From positions 992,001 to 1,056,000 of the forward strand of contig JAZGUH010000371.1 in NCBI GenBank assembly GCA_037893225.1: DNA of 64,000 nt, read 5' to 3'. The translations under genes were made by a program, and so were the position numbers. Origin of the DNA: Hippasteria phrygiana (Eukaryota > Echinodermata > Asteroidea > Valvatida > Goniasteridae). Under the pieces are notes generated by a model. The model did no database searches. It was not told the origin of the DNA and saw nothing but the letters and a program-made list of their open reading frames with translations. Below are positions 45,850 to 58,949 of this stretch, in pieces (the stretch's first letter is position 1; the number at the start of each line of letters is the position of its first letter).

Positions 45850-48310
45850 ACATGTCCATGAACGTCCCGTCACGTGCGCACGTGTGCCCCATGCATATCG
45901 CATACATATCGCATATTCGCCGATATTGTTTGCCTCTGTGCACTGTGCGTTGTAGCCAGAGCGGAACCAGCCGTGCCGGGTACCAGTTTTCTTGCTTTCT
46001 CGGGCAGACGTCACGTCAAAGATTGTTCATTTCTCAACAGCGCCACCAGCGGTAAATGTGTAGAAAATTTTCATAAACTCGAAAGAAAATGTTAATAATT
46101 TCTCGCAAAATAACACAACCATAAGACGCAAAACAAACATGATTTTGTAATGAATAAGTATTTCTTAAATTATATATTGAACACAATAGGCCTATTGTTT
46201 AATTCCTAAACACTTTTCAAAACCGTTGGAGTTGATCTTTAACGGGATACAACGTCTCGTATATGAGTTTACTCAAGGCTTGCGCTATACTCCATAAGAA
46301 CTGGCAGCAAGTCAGTGATACTCTAAATGTCCCCAAGGGCAGTGCAGGCGCTAAGCTCCAGGATACCAAGAACTTTGGTACATACTAATATCTCCAATTA
46401 AGAGCACCTTTGTTTGCTTAAAGAACTACCTGCGCGTTAGAACATCCAACCGTTTTAGTCCCAAGCGCGTCAGAGCGCATTAATCGGCCTGTTTGTCAAT
46501 GCCAAATTCCCAGCAGAAGTTTCCAGCAGTGGGAAGAAAACCTAAACATTGACAGATCTAATCCCTTTTAATCATTTAGTACAATTTCGACTTTGTAAAG
46601 GGGATAATTGTGAGCAGATTACAGCCCATGCGTAGGCCATTAGTGAGTGTACATTGTACGACAGAACTGCCACTTGCAATTGCTGTGCCGGCGGTTGAGT
46701 GCCTCTGACGGGATCTGACTTGCCTCAGCGGAAGCAAGGGTCAAGAGGGCACAAGTGGCTAATCTTCCACTTCGCTGGTCCGGGTTCAACTCCCACCCAG
46801 GTGATGATGTCAGCAGGTGATTCGATATGCAATCCGCGGCTGACCAAGCTGCAGTCGAATGCGTTCATTGCAATAGAGGCCCTCTAGCGGAAAAAGTTCG
46901 TGCGCTCATATTACTCGTTATACGAGAGTGCATCGAAGGAAGTAAAAGGCGCTTAAAAATTGCCTGCGCCGACCAGATCACATTTTGCATTGCCCTCAAA
47001 ACAATTGGTCATTGCAAAAAAACGGGATGAAAGTTACAAAACTGCACTTTACGTTTACATTTGTGAGAGAGTTTTCTTTTAGAAAATACATCAGGAGGCT
47101 TTTTCATTTAAAAGGCAGAAATAATTTGAAAACGGCCAACTTTTTCTTTCTTTTCAATATAGCTTAGGGCTTCTTCTTTATGATGGAATCCATCAATGTC
47201 TTCACATAACCTCCCCAAAACTTAAAAGAAAGCGGAAGATGAAAAATCATGGTTGGCGTTAGTCTAAGCATAGGCTGTTCCCCAATTTTGTTGAAGTTTG
47301 ATCATAGGCCTGTTGTGAATTTGTTGTTGGATTTCTTTTTATGAGTTGAATACATGCAGCACAGCTTTTTTGACGTGTTACTGTGATTTCCCACTTCCTT
47401 TGTGGCAATAATAGGGGGAAATTGCAACATTTTGGTTTTTATGCTAATGTGATGCATCCAGTGTCTCCGTGGCTTTGTGTACATGTAGCCTCTGCCAAAC
47501 GTTTCTGCATTTTCTTGGTGTTTCACTTTATATTTGATTTTCATGATAAACAGGTTGCACAACAGTACCGGTAATCGCCAATATTTCTTTACAAACTTTG
47601 TTAGTGTGATTTTGAAGGACTTATTTGTTATTTTTCTCCGTATGCTTTTTTGACAAGGAGTAAACCTTGTATATAAAAAATATAGCGCTTTTTTGCAAAG
47701 ACTGATGAAAGGATTTCCACAACCTTCTTTTCAATGAAGACAAGTATTTATATCTTATTTGTATTGTTGTAAAACACAGTACAGTAATATGCGTAAAAAC
47801 ATTGAATGTCCGCTGCCTGTTTCCTTTAAGAAAATTATGCAGATTATGCTCTCTGATCGGAAACCTGGATACATTGTATATACGTCACTACCTCGGGTGG
47901 TGGCTGACCCGACTACCACGTCTATAAGAAATGGCACTTGAAAAAATGAGAAGAAAAAAAACGGAAATTAAATAGGGAACTGCCTACTTAGGCCTACAAG
48001 TTCCCCATGGCAATTTCTGATCACCCGAGCACCCGTTTGACATGAATATAATCGGACTCGATGGTCTCGATCCTTAAGTGTTTCTCTGTAAAGCCTGCCA
48101 AACATTATGTAGTTTGTAATTCTATGACTGCTTTTAAGTTGGATACACATCTGGAACCCTCGGGAAGCAGCCAACTTTTGAATAATTTCCTTCTTTTTGG
48201 TAGGCTAAGATCGATCTTGACACAGCCGTTTAGCTTTTTAAATTGTATTTTATTGTAATTAAAGAAAGGCCCATGTGATAACCCACTGGACAAAACTTTC
48301 AGGATTTGCC
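45850..48310. other. Non-coding stretch within the presumed GATA intron
   Basis: No exon recognised. GGTCCGGGTTCAACTCCC near 46780 is B-box-like, but no A box lies at tRNA spacing. Confidence 0.4.
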
Positions 48311-48320
48311 TATAGACAAA

Positions 48321-48744
48321 TCCGGCGACCAAAATTAGAAGCATTTACTGCGGTGGCGAGGCGCTCGTGTGCGTGTTAGACGTACGCGCTCGACGCAGCT
48401 TCGACCAACAGGGTGTTTACAACTTGCCTAAATGCGCACGCGACTCAAATTAAAGAACGCGGGCAGCCTGCACGCGAGCGCGGCACCACTGTAGAAATGG
48501 CGTCGGCGAATTCCTGTATAGACTAATCCGATCCGGCGACCAACATTAGAAGCATTTACTGCGGTGGCGAGGCGCTCGCGTGCGTGTTTACGGTGTTAGA
48601 CGCACACGCTCGACGCAGCTTCGACCAACAGGGTGTTTATTACAACTTGCCAAAATGCGCACGCGACTCAAATTAAAGAACGCGGGCAGCCTGCACGCGA
48701 GCGCGGCACCGCTGTAAAAATGGCGTCGGCGAATTCCTGTATAG
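48321..48744. repeat. CpG-rich tandem duplication (two copies, about 200-213 bp each)
   Basis: Copy 1 at 48321-48521 and copy 2 at 48532-48744 share GAAGCATTTACTGCGGTGGC, CGACGCAGCTTCGACCAACA, AAAGAACGCGGGCAGCCTGC and GGCGTCGGCGAATTCCTGTA, with small indels (for example TTTACGGTGTTAGAC versus GTTAGAC). Both are dense in CpG. Each ends with AAATGGCGTCGGCG, a start-codon-like context. Confidence 0.9.
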
Positions 48745-48749
48745 GTTGG

Positions 48750-51170
48750 CCTGTGACAGTTCCAAGTTTGGAGCTAAGCCCCTCCAACCTACACCCGATG
48801 ATCAACTTTCGTAAACTCATCAGGTGACTACGGTAGCTTGGCAACGGTTGCCATCCGTCATTTCGTCTGATTCATGAAAAGACGTATACAAACGAATTGG
48901 TCACACGTGACAGCTTTACAATACCCCACGAGAAAATTATCAGGACATAGGTCACAGTAGGTCTACCAACATTGCAAAACATGTGCTGTTAGATAAACCA
49001 TGCGGTGTCGGATGGGCCTGCAACAGTTTTTAAAGGGTATAGGCGATTCCTACCAAGCATTTTCAGCAGGATGAATGCGGCCCTGATAGGGGGCCATCAT
49101 CACCTGGAAAGTAACATGTGCTTTGCATGACTGCATGCACTGGTTGTGTTCAGTCACCCGAGCTTGAGTTGACAGGGGACGACCCAAGCAATGGCCCTGT
49201 GTGGGACCTGTACAGGCTACTATGAACAATGAAGGTCCCGGTTCGTCTATTGCACTCACAGGAATTATGTCAGACGATAAACAAAGTCTATAAACAAATC
49301 CAAGTCACTGACTGACTCATGCTTCGGCTCATGGAAATTACCCAAAACTATTCAAGGAGGATTTTCGGGTTACTTGCTAAGGCTATATTCTTGCCCGGTC
49401 AATGTAATAACATATTGAGCTATGCATCAACAATCGAGGCCATTTTTGTACAGCAACACCCATCCGCCAGTACAGCGTGAGACGCATGAGGTCACCATTT
49501 CCGGTGCCACGCGGTCAAAGGCACAGTAACCCCATTCAGAATGGTGTTTCCTTTGTAGGCCTAATCCCGGTTACCGCTCATGCGCAGACAATGGGTGTCA
49601 CGATTGGTCACGTCATTTTCCCCCAAAAAAATCGTACCCGGTATACACCCTCCAGAAAAATGACGGATGGAGATCAACAAACACCCAAACAAATGTGTGA
49701 GCAACAGACGCAGTAATTCTGGGTATATCTGGCTCCATAATTTTGCAACTTGAAGACTAAAATAAATAAAATGTAAAAATGAAACAAATCAACCTATCAT
49801 TCATATTGCTCAGGAGTCCGTCTCTAGTCAGCGTCGCATAAAAAGTGATAACAAGTGATAGTGAAGACGCCAGGCTTGCACGCTATATAGCGCATGTTTG
49901 CTTATTTTTAGATAGCTCTATACCGCAACCTATGTTGTTTATATTTTTTAATGGAGTGTTACTCCGAAAGAAACAAAACGATCTGGAGTAAAAGGATTGA
50001 AGTTTTGGCAACATGCCAATAAACTGCGACTACGGGGATAACTCTGAATACAATATACCGAGAAATAGTCCATTCACGAGTTTATCATCGTCAACGGACT
50101 ACCTGATACAGAAACAAACTCTAATAAGTAATCAACCATCATGATAACAGGGTTACAAGATAATCAACCATGATTATTGGGTTTGAAAATACAGATCTAC
50201 GGACAACTTAGGCCTATAAGTAAAAGAAATGTGAAAGACAAACTAGAAAATAATAACCGATTGCAAACAAAAACTAGCGCGCTCGATGAATATAACGAAC
50301 TTGGCATGCTGCCAACAATGGGATCATGGCTAAGCTGTCCTGGTCCCTCGAACTAAAAATCAAGTGCAACCTGTCTCGTTATTTACTGCACCGGAAGTGT
50401 TTTATGACCGGAAGGACGGGACGTGCTCAAAGGCTTACAAAAAGATTTTTAATTTCACTAGCAACATAGGCCTAGCCTATACACAAGATTTGATCCCTCG
50501 CCAATTATAAACACCGAATCAATCGAAAAGGATGTAGCAAACAATTTTTTTGATTAGTTGATAATAAATTGCCAAAGTCTGACATCCGGTCACAGACTAA
50601 AACAGGATGTGAAAATCAAAAATGTGGAACTCGATTGTGAATTCGAAACCACACGACTATCCAGTTAACAAAGTATCGTTTCATAAATGACCATTTAATA
50701 CAACCTCGTCTTGTGGAATTGGATCTAACGTGGTATATCCAGATCCGGGAATTGTGTATCTTGGTTCAGAATATTACTATTCCTGTTTATATATGATCAC
50801 AAATATATGTGATCACATATTTTTACGGGATGTGTACAAAGAAATTATTCTAGTTCTGTGGACAAGCATCGGTGCACGTAGGTAGGTCTGTGTCCATCAT
50901 AGATCAGTGCTACACAATAAACCCCAAACAGAACACTTATCGGGGGAAATCTGAGAAGACAATTTTCTGCAGTTCTTGTTCCGTTTATAACAAAAACTGT
51001 TCTACTTTCTACCAAGGCCTTTTCAAAGTGTCATAATCGTTCACCAAAAGTTCCCGACTGCTGTACAAATTGAGGTTCAATGTCAAACCATTCGTGTTCT
51101 AAATGATAATTATAATTTGATCCTTCCCAAATCTCATCGTTATACCACGTCATGTTCACTGAAAAATGAT
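48750..51170. other. Non-coding stretch within the presumed GATA intron
   Basis: No exon recognised. TGATCAC…GTGATCA gives a short palindromic stem at 50794-50815. Nothing else is clear. Confidence 0.4.
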
Positions 51171-51177
51171 GGGGGTT

Positions 51178-51309
51178 AAATTTACCCAACTGCAGGTGAA
51201 AACTGCAACTACCCAACATTTGGGTAAAGAAACTCTCATCCGATTGTGTTCCGATAGATTTACCCACATTTTGGGTAATTGCAGTTTTCACCAACAATTG
51301 GTAAATTTT
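51178..51309. mobile_element. 132-bp miniature inverted-repeat element
   Basis: The left arm (51178-51228) and right arm (51259-51309) are inverted copies of about 50 bp sharing GGTGAAAACTGCAA and TTTACCCA…TGGGTAAA. The spacer is about 30 bp. The open frame across it on the minus strand is incidental. Confidence 0.85.
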
Positions 51310-51803
51310 TCATAATTGTTCTATTATCCATAATTGATATGAAAAAGTTGTACCTTTGGAGGCAATAATCGCCGATGCTGAGCTTTCATTTCAAAAGAGT
51401 GAATTAAGAATGATGGTTTAAGCATGGAGGTATCCTTTTTAAAACATCCATGGTTTAAGCATGGAGGGTTTAAGCTTGTACCAACACTGCACGACGCTGT
51501 AGGCCTACCGGTACGCCTTGCTGGGCATGTGCTAATGTAGTTTTCTGACAGCGAATCTGCCAGACAGGCAAAGCTTTCACCACCGCGTGATAGCTATCTC
51601 CCGTGCCACGTGTCCCATGTTACAATCTTCACACCTACAAAATCAACAGTTCCTGGCCTGGTGAGCGACACCCAAGCCCAAAATATAACCACGTGCCGTG
51701 CATGCCGCACTGACTTAATCCAGGCTACGTCAGATATTGTACCTTAAGCGAAACTCAAAAACCAATACACCTATACAGTCCATGCAATCACCTTTTTGGT
51801 GGT

Positions 51804-51827
51804 GGGGGGGGGGGGGGGGGGAGGGGG
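51804..51827. repeat. Poly-G tract (17 G, then A, then 5 G)
   Basis: A homopolymer run on the + strand, preceded by TTTTTGGTGGT. Confidence 0.95.
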
Positions 51828-52249
51828 TGTCACACAGTTCAAATAGTAGAAGGCACTCACTGAAAAAGGTGGTGTTAGATTAACACGATGTGGTATCTAT
51901 ATTGAACCCTAGTAGGGGTGAGTTTGGCCGAAAATGAAAACAAAAATTTGGGGTCGCTGAGGAACCCAGAGCAACGTAGGGTAGGGTCTAAGGTTTGTAT
52001 TTGCCTAAAGGCACCCCTTTATACCCGTTTCTATTGGTCTATATCCACTTTTACAGGTAAAAACACCTTAAGGGTAACACCTCAGGAATTCCAGATTTCA
52101 AAACAGATTCTTTAAAAATTCTGAAATCAGTAAGAATCCTGACAAAACATCCTGAAATCAGGAAAAATCCCGACAGATCTCACCCCTGGTAATCTTCGTC
52201 CAAAAGAGATAACACACAGTGATAATTTATGACCATAGTTTTTGCAGCG

Positions 52250-54065
52250 TAATAGGTTTGGTTTGGTAGTCGAGTATTTGTTTTATCCGAGTACCGGTAC
52301 CAAGTACAATGGCAACTACTGAGGTGGCCGAGTACTCGAATCCGCGTATTTGTTTAAAGTACTTAGACATCCGAGTACATCTACTAATCCATAATGCAGA
52401 AAACCTATATTTAAAAGTATGCCTTGCAGTATTGGAACTTATTGAATAAAAAAACGTCCATAAATGAGTACTATTTTTTTAAATATTTAAATCACCCAAC
52501 ACTGAAAACAAAATCTAGTCAATTTGAGGGAAACATTAGTCAAATAGGTAATAAAAATCAGTCTTTCAATGTCTGACTAATTGTTCAATCTAAAAGACTA
52601 ATGAAATTACTGTTGACTAATTAAACAAAATGAAGTACCGGTACTAATTTAAAAATTTCAAAGACTAACACGAATTTTCGTAAGACTAAGTTTGCTTTTG
52701 GACTAATTGATACATCACTGATTTACTAATGTGGTTAGTCTCCTCAACAGGAAATGACGAACTAATATGTAAATGACTAATCAACTGACTAATTTATTAC
52801 CGAAATACTAATAACAATATTTTGGCACCCAGCCAAAGCAAACTTCGATCGGTGTATTACACAGTGAACAATTGCAAGCTCATTCGAGTGGTGAGTGCAA
52901 TTAATAGAACAGCAGTTTATCACTGACTTCGCGCTAATTCTTCTTCGTCGTATGTACACGTACGATCGATTGGTGACACACTTTCCTTCCTCAATGTTTA
53001 ATTAAGGTAAGAATTAATTATATTTTTTAAACATAGACTGGTGTAATTATACCGCTACATATAGATGATGAGAACCAATTGAAGTTTAAAACAGTCAGGG
53101 GTCAGTCAAAGGGTCAGTACTCGTGCAGAAGAGTCTGTTCGTCGTGATGACTCGCGAGACCGATTCGTGAACAGTGTTCTGTCGTGTCTGACCTGCCTTG
53201 ATGTTAGGTTAGCCTTACCTGCTGAAAACGTAGCGGTTGTCCTGTTCCCTTTTGGAATAAGATTATTGGACTTAAACTAGTTTGCAGCATTTTAGCACGC
53301 GCGAACAGGAGTGTCGTCTTCACATAGTTAGAGGACAGGGTTTTGATTTTTTTCAGGGAAATGTTGGTGTAAGATGATGATGAAAGATGACAAAACGCAA
53401 CACGAAAAATAAAGATGGCTACCGCGATGCACGGTGAACGTGCAACACCGCACAGATTTGCACGACTTGCCTAAGAACATCGCGATCAAGAAACTGTTCA
53501 AAATTACAAAAAAGTGTCACTCTTGTAGATGTAGTGACATAGCTAGGTTGTTGGACATTGACAATACATTTACAGTGACTTTCAAATTCATAATTGTGTG
53601 CAAAACTATTTATTTTTGCCCAAAATGTATTAGTCTTTTAATTAGTCTGACAAAACCAATAACTATAGTTATTGGTATTATTAGACAAATTAAAAGACTA
53701 ATTAATTTTGTTGTTTGACAAATTTATTTTATTGCATTACTAATTAAATTTCGAGCATTACTAATCTCAAGAAAAATTTGTAAAACTAAACCATTTTGAA
53801 AGACTAATTATTATTAGTCAATTAAAAAGTGAATTGACTAATCTTTTGATATGTTCACTAATTAAAGATTGGTAAAACTAAACATGAAAATGACTATTTC
53901 TTTTTAGTCAACTGACTAAGTGATGTTTTCAGTGAATACAAGGCTAAAAGCTAGTACCGAAAATTGAGTACGATAGGTTTGCTATCCGAGTACGACTACG
54001 AGTAGCACAACATAAGTACTCAAGTATAGTACTTGAGTACACCAGTGCCGAGTAGGCCTAGTTAG
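52250..54065. repeat. Composite region with clustered GACTAA(T) words and CGAGTAC-rich flanks
   Basis: At least twelve GACTAA/TTAGTC words occur in two clusters (about 52565-52790 and 53630-53930), in both orientations. They are separated by about 850 bp with ordinary composition. The outer edges (52270-52385 and 53945-54050) repeat ATCCGAGTAC and AGTACTCG-type words. The layout suggests one large element with repetitive subterminal regions, but clear ends were not found. A 94-codon frame inside has no recognised domain. Confidence 0.5.
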
Positions 54066-54069
54066 TATA

Positions 54070-57000
54070 ACATTGTGGTTTGTCTTTTAAAATCATCTTC
54101 TGTTTAAAAGGTTGGGGGACACTTTGGAGTTATCTTGCTTGTGTGAACATGTCAACTTTGCAAAAACAAAAGTGAGTGGAATCTTTGAAATGACACACGT
54201 GCAATAAAAGCTGCGATGGGTGATTGTGCAAAACAACGAGCAAAAAACGTTTGAGGAGCCCCTTTAAGATTCTTATCTCTACCAGCCACGCGCATGCCAC
54301 ACGCCGACCCAAGGCCCCTATGAGCCCGCTCGCCTTGGCCGGCTGGCACGCGGCAAAGCACGGCGGGGCGTGTGTTTACCACCAGCTTGGGAGCCAATTT
54401 GGCCGTCTCGTCTTACAAGGTTTGCTCAACTTTCACTCTTGGTTCTTGATATTAATAGTTCATTTCCTCCTTGTTTCGCTTTCGTTTACGAAACTTATAA
54501 CATCCTAACGAGTAAAAGGGGTCCCTATAGTTATAGATGAATGTACTATTACTTACAAGTTTCTTAGGGTATATTGCAATTTCCCGTATCTCTCGAAGGA
54601 CAGACAAAGATTGCTTATAACCCCGAATGTGTTTGACAAGCACATTTAAACTAGAACAATAGCTTCCCTGGTTACAAGGCCCGCTTCCTTATCGCGTCTG
54701 GGTACCGAATGAGAAATTTCCAGTTCCAGGAAGGTACTGCTAAGGTGGGAATTGTGGCCCTTTGTTTTAAAGCAGAGTGTGTGGGGAGAAACATCTGTGC
54801 TGGAAGGGGGTCACCCGTTCCGTTATCGGGACTATCCCCCCGTGTCCTACAGCTGAACTTTAGATTAGGCCTATCCACAGAGAAATAAGGGTTATGCATA
54901 CATGTATGTCGACGTGTCCCCAAGTTACTTCCTGGACATTTCGATGTACATAGAATTCCGTCATACCACTGAGAATATATCATGTCAGTGCGCCACCTCA
55001 TTCTTGGAAAGAGGTAGCCTTGTCCAAATAGGAGCAACAGATGTCCCCATTTGATTATTCGTTTAAGGCTAACATAACCAAGGAATGGGCAGCGCCGTTT
55101 CCTCCCAAACCTTGAGATATATAAGGTGATACAAGTGTAGTGGGCTACGCGCCGGTACATACACTGAGATGTACACACAGGTCCATGGGCGTGTACGGGA
55201 CTTATTTTTCTATAGAAAAGGGGGTTCCAATAGCCAAGAATCTCGAGCAGTTTTGATGGTCTTGCTTTTTATATGCATAATATTTTCATTTGACTGTGAA
55301 TATTACCCATAGTTTGAAGGCTTGGATTAGATCAAACTTGTCGCGAAAATACAATTTTTCAAGCAAACAGGAACTGTAAGAAAAGTCGGTACGGGAATAT
55401 TATGATATTTTTCTCAATTCCCCCTTCCCTGTTTTGGCAGACCACTAAGACAACGTGTGAATGTAATGCAGTGATGGCCAAACCGAACGTCAAGTTGTAA
55501 CGCCTTACCCACAATATATAACACTGCACAAACCTTGTTATTATGCTTACAAACCAATTAGTGAAAGGAATGGATCATTTGTTTTTGTCCGAATCTCAAA
55601 GGAGGTTCTGAACAACACAAAACAAATAAATTAATTAAGGAATAAGTCAGTTCGGGCCCCAGGCGACCAGATTAGCCCATGCTACTTGACTCATTCCTTC
55701 GTCCATGCTTGACTGAACATGAAAGATGTCAACATAGCAAACTATTGATTGCGCATTCTTCCAGGACGCCCTCAATTACACTCGCAGGCCCATATATCTG
55801 AGAACCATACAAGACTGGCTGGTAATTCAACTTGACTTGAAAACTTGGCGGTGCCTTATTCTGGGACGCCCTCAATCAAAACTTTCCTTAAAGCCCGTAT
55901 ATTTTGACCCCGACTCCAATATGAATGCAATGACATAGACTGGCTCGTCCACACAAGAAAATATAGGAAACAGATAAGAAAAGATACTTCCTATTGCATT
56001 GTCAATGGCTTTCCATTTAGAGATAAAAACACTGATAAAAACACAAATGTTCAATTGATACATGATCACACCATGAAAAGCTTATCACTAGATTACCCTC
56101 GTTACATTTTCTAAGTTCAAATTTTTCCCCCATCAAAATGAAGTTGTAATGATACTATATATAGGCCTATGCATAACAGATGACGGATAAGTTGTTAATG
56201 TGTCAGGTAGGAGTTAATTACTGTTTACATAAGTAAAGTCGTAGTTTGTAAAGCAAACATTTTTCTCGACAGTTTTCCCCGATCTCTTTTGATCCCCCAG
56301 CTTCCCAATAGACAAACACCCTGCTCCCATTTCCTGTACCTCTTGTTTATCAAAACCTCCATGCTCCCCTGCGGGGACCATGGGCAGGGGGAAAAAATTG
56401 CCCCACTGAGAGCCTACTTTCCACGCAACGAAAACTCTAAAAACAGATTCTCCGGCACATTGCCGTGGCTTGGAGCACCGAGCAACCATGCCCCCAGTGC
56501 CGGTCCCCAGTGGCTCGTTCCCGGGAGTCCATTTACGTCATAGCGCCTCGGCTCTGACGTAGGTTGGTGGGGGGTTTTGGGATTCTAAACCCAAGCCGTA
56601 CCGGGCCAGGATGTGCCCGATAACAAACTTTATTTTGGGAAAAGCGATCCAAACTTGTTTTTCCCCTCCACTACCCCGGGGCCTTGCTTGCTGCCCCAGA
56701 TTGATGGTTTCTCCCCGTTGGGGCCGGGCAAGAAAAATGTCTCGTTTGCTAAAACGCTGCAAAATCTCAAAAACGCAATGTTCTCCAACTCTTTGACAAA
56801 CGTTGGCCAGTGACCATTCACGAATGACCAAACAACCTGTCACGACCTCAAATCGTGACGTTATCGTCTGGCGTCACCTTCGTACTCAGATGGTAATTAG
56901 ACGTGAAATTATGAAAGGATAATCGATCAATTCACATTGAGTAATTTACAATGAAAAACCACGAATTGTCACCGTAATGGCGACAAAGGCACATAAAGCT

Positions 57001-57560
57001 GCATGGTATTGTTCCAAATCTAATCATCTGAAACTACCACACGACTAAATGCAATTTGAGACGTCACATGATGGAGAGTAAAACGTAAGAGAAATTGTGC
57101 GTGTACACCATGAGAAGTAACTCACTAAAAAAATAAAAGTGTGGCTCTTAGAAGAACCAGAGTTGTAACACACAAACTGCTAGAAAAGTAGATTTGTTGG
57201 TAAACACTTTTTTTCATGCAAGTTTTTCCCACTTAGGCCTAGGCCTACTATTTTTTCTAGAGGAGGATACTCGTTTGAATATACATCCCTACCCCAAAAA
57301 AACCTCAGTGATCTGAACCCCTTTCATAGGCATCCATGCTCGCTAAGGGGGGATACAGCCAGTGTTACATCATGAAATGATACCCAGCCCCCTTTATTCT
57401 CTGGCCCGTGTATACCCATCAAGCCCCCAGCCTGGAGCCTCCCTGGATCAGCCGGCAGGAATCAAGCCGTGTAGAGCGGATACAGATAGCCAATGAGCAG
57501 GATGCTCTGATGCGCTCTGATAAGAATTCCCAATCAGGAAGAGGGCCTTCCTCTCTAAAC
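54070..57560. other. Non-coding stretch within the presumed GATA intron
   Basis: No exon recognised. GGACGCCCTCAAT is repeated at about 55765 and 55863. 56300-56720 is GC-richer but has no supported frame. Confidence 0.4.
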
Positions 57561-57561
57561 A

Positions 57562-57590
<29 letters not shown>
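57562..57590. repeat. Poly-C tract (29 C)
   Basis: An uninterrupted C run. The Pro-only and Gly-only codon stretches in overlapping frames come from it. Confidence 0.95.
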
Positions 57591-57592
<2 letters not shown>

Positions 57593-57879
57593 CGAACCCA
57601 GAACGCCGCTACTGACGTCACAGTGTGAGGTATATTATAGTATAATTTTTGAGAAATATAAATGGATTTGGGGGTTAGTATTTTATAGCGGGCTAGCAAA
57701 TAGGCCCTACTGTAACACTGACCTGTTTAAAGTTTCGTGTGTATAGATATGCTGGGAAAACAGAAACAATGTTCTATAGTCTGGCCCCCTGACCATACTG
57801 ACAAAACGGTGCAATTTATAGAGTCAGTGAATTGTCAGGTCGGGAACTATACTATTTCCAACGATTGTCTACCAAGCAG

Positions 57880-58085
57880 CTAATGGTGAAGGCAAGTTGT
57901 GGCGCCTACGCCGAAGGCGTGCCTGCACCCCTTGCTAGAGGGGTCTGGGTGCATTTTTAATCTCTCCCTCTTTATTCTTCTCTTTTTCAGTCTCTCTCCC
58001 TCTCTATGTCTTTTTTTCCTTGAAGAAAAAGGGGGGGCGTGCGCCCCCACGCCCCCCCCTCCGGATCCGTCCCTGGAATGGGGCA
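57880..58085. mobile_element. Dispersed repeat ending GGATCCGTCCCTGG
   Basis: A CT-rich tract (57960-58020) is followed by GGGGGGGCGTGCGCCCCC and CCGGATCCGTCCCTGGAATG. A related end, ATGGATCCGCCCCTG, occurs at about 58685-58700 after AAAAAAAATC. Two copies of the same terminal motif within 650 bp suggest a repeat family; the borders are uncertain. Confidence 0.4.
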
Positions 58086-58727
58086 TGCAGAAATATCATA
58101 TCATTGTTTTGGCTACTGGGATTTTTTGCAAGATGTTATTCCAAAGAGGGCAGAAAGGTAAGGGGAGGAGAGAAGTTTGAGTAAAGAGTCTATATATGGC
58201 AACGCCACTTCATTAATCATTCTAATATCATCCTCTCTGCAGTGCCCTCATCCCCTGATCGCTAACAATCTCCTGTCTGCGTCTACAATCTAAAAATGCT
58301 CCATTCCATGCGCAAGCACTATTAAGGTGTTTAAGGAACCTGTCTTAATAAACGAGGTTAGGACCTATATGCTAATGTGAATCATCTGAAATGCCTCAAG
58401 TACCAGTGTAAATCAAGGATTTGGGAATGAGTACATCCCGTATAACTGTAGGATTCTGTACTTTTGCCTACGCCTAAAGTTGCAAACCAGAAAAGCAAAA
58501 ACCCTACAGGTCTTATTTTGCCTATGGGTAAGAACAAAACAAAGAGGTTAAATGGCGCCACCAACGGTGAGAAAATGTCAGCCCCCACCCCGCTTGTAAC
58601 GATTTTTTCGCAGACGAAACATTTTGGGAGTCACCTTTCTGGGCAAATTTCAGAACCACCCCCCGGCCCCCCGCAAAAAAAATCATGGATCCGCCCCTGT
58701 GTTATTCGGGATTAATTTTCTTTACTA

Positions 58728-58935
58728 CCTCGGTTAGCACAGCATTGCAGACCGTAAGCGTTACCGGTACGGGCTTCCTTTCATGGATCCGAAAATTCTG
58801 TGCTAACGGCCTCCAGTTCTGTGCTAACCGAGCTACAGCAAAGATTCTCCGCTAACCCCGTAAGCACAGAATTCTTAGTGAAATACGCTAACTGTTAGCA
58901 CAGAATTTTCTGCTATACGCCTTTTCGCTAACCGT
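58728..58935. repeat. Interspersed GTTAGCACAGAATT / AATTCTGTGCTAAC words
   Basis: GTTAGCACAG-type words in one orientation (58732, 58887) and their reverse complements (about 58796, 58820), plus GTAAGCACAGAATT at 58861, recur with CGCTAAC pieces. This gives a locally self-complementary region. No coding content. Confidence 0.65.
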
Positions 58936-58949
58936 TGCGGATTCCATGA

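Noticed and set aside
46684..46800. Possible tRNA or SINE head (GGTCCGGGTTCAACTCCC)
   Set aside because: A B-box-like word is present, but the nearest A-box-like sequence is about 90 bp away and no cloverleaf can be drawn.
51031..51297. 88-codon minus-strand frame
   Set aside because: It reads through the arms of a miniature inverted-repeat element and has no domain.
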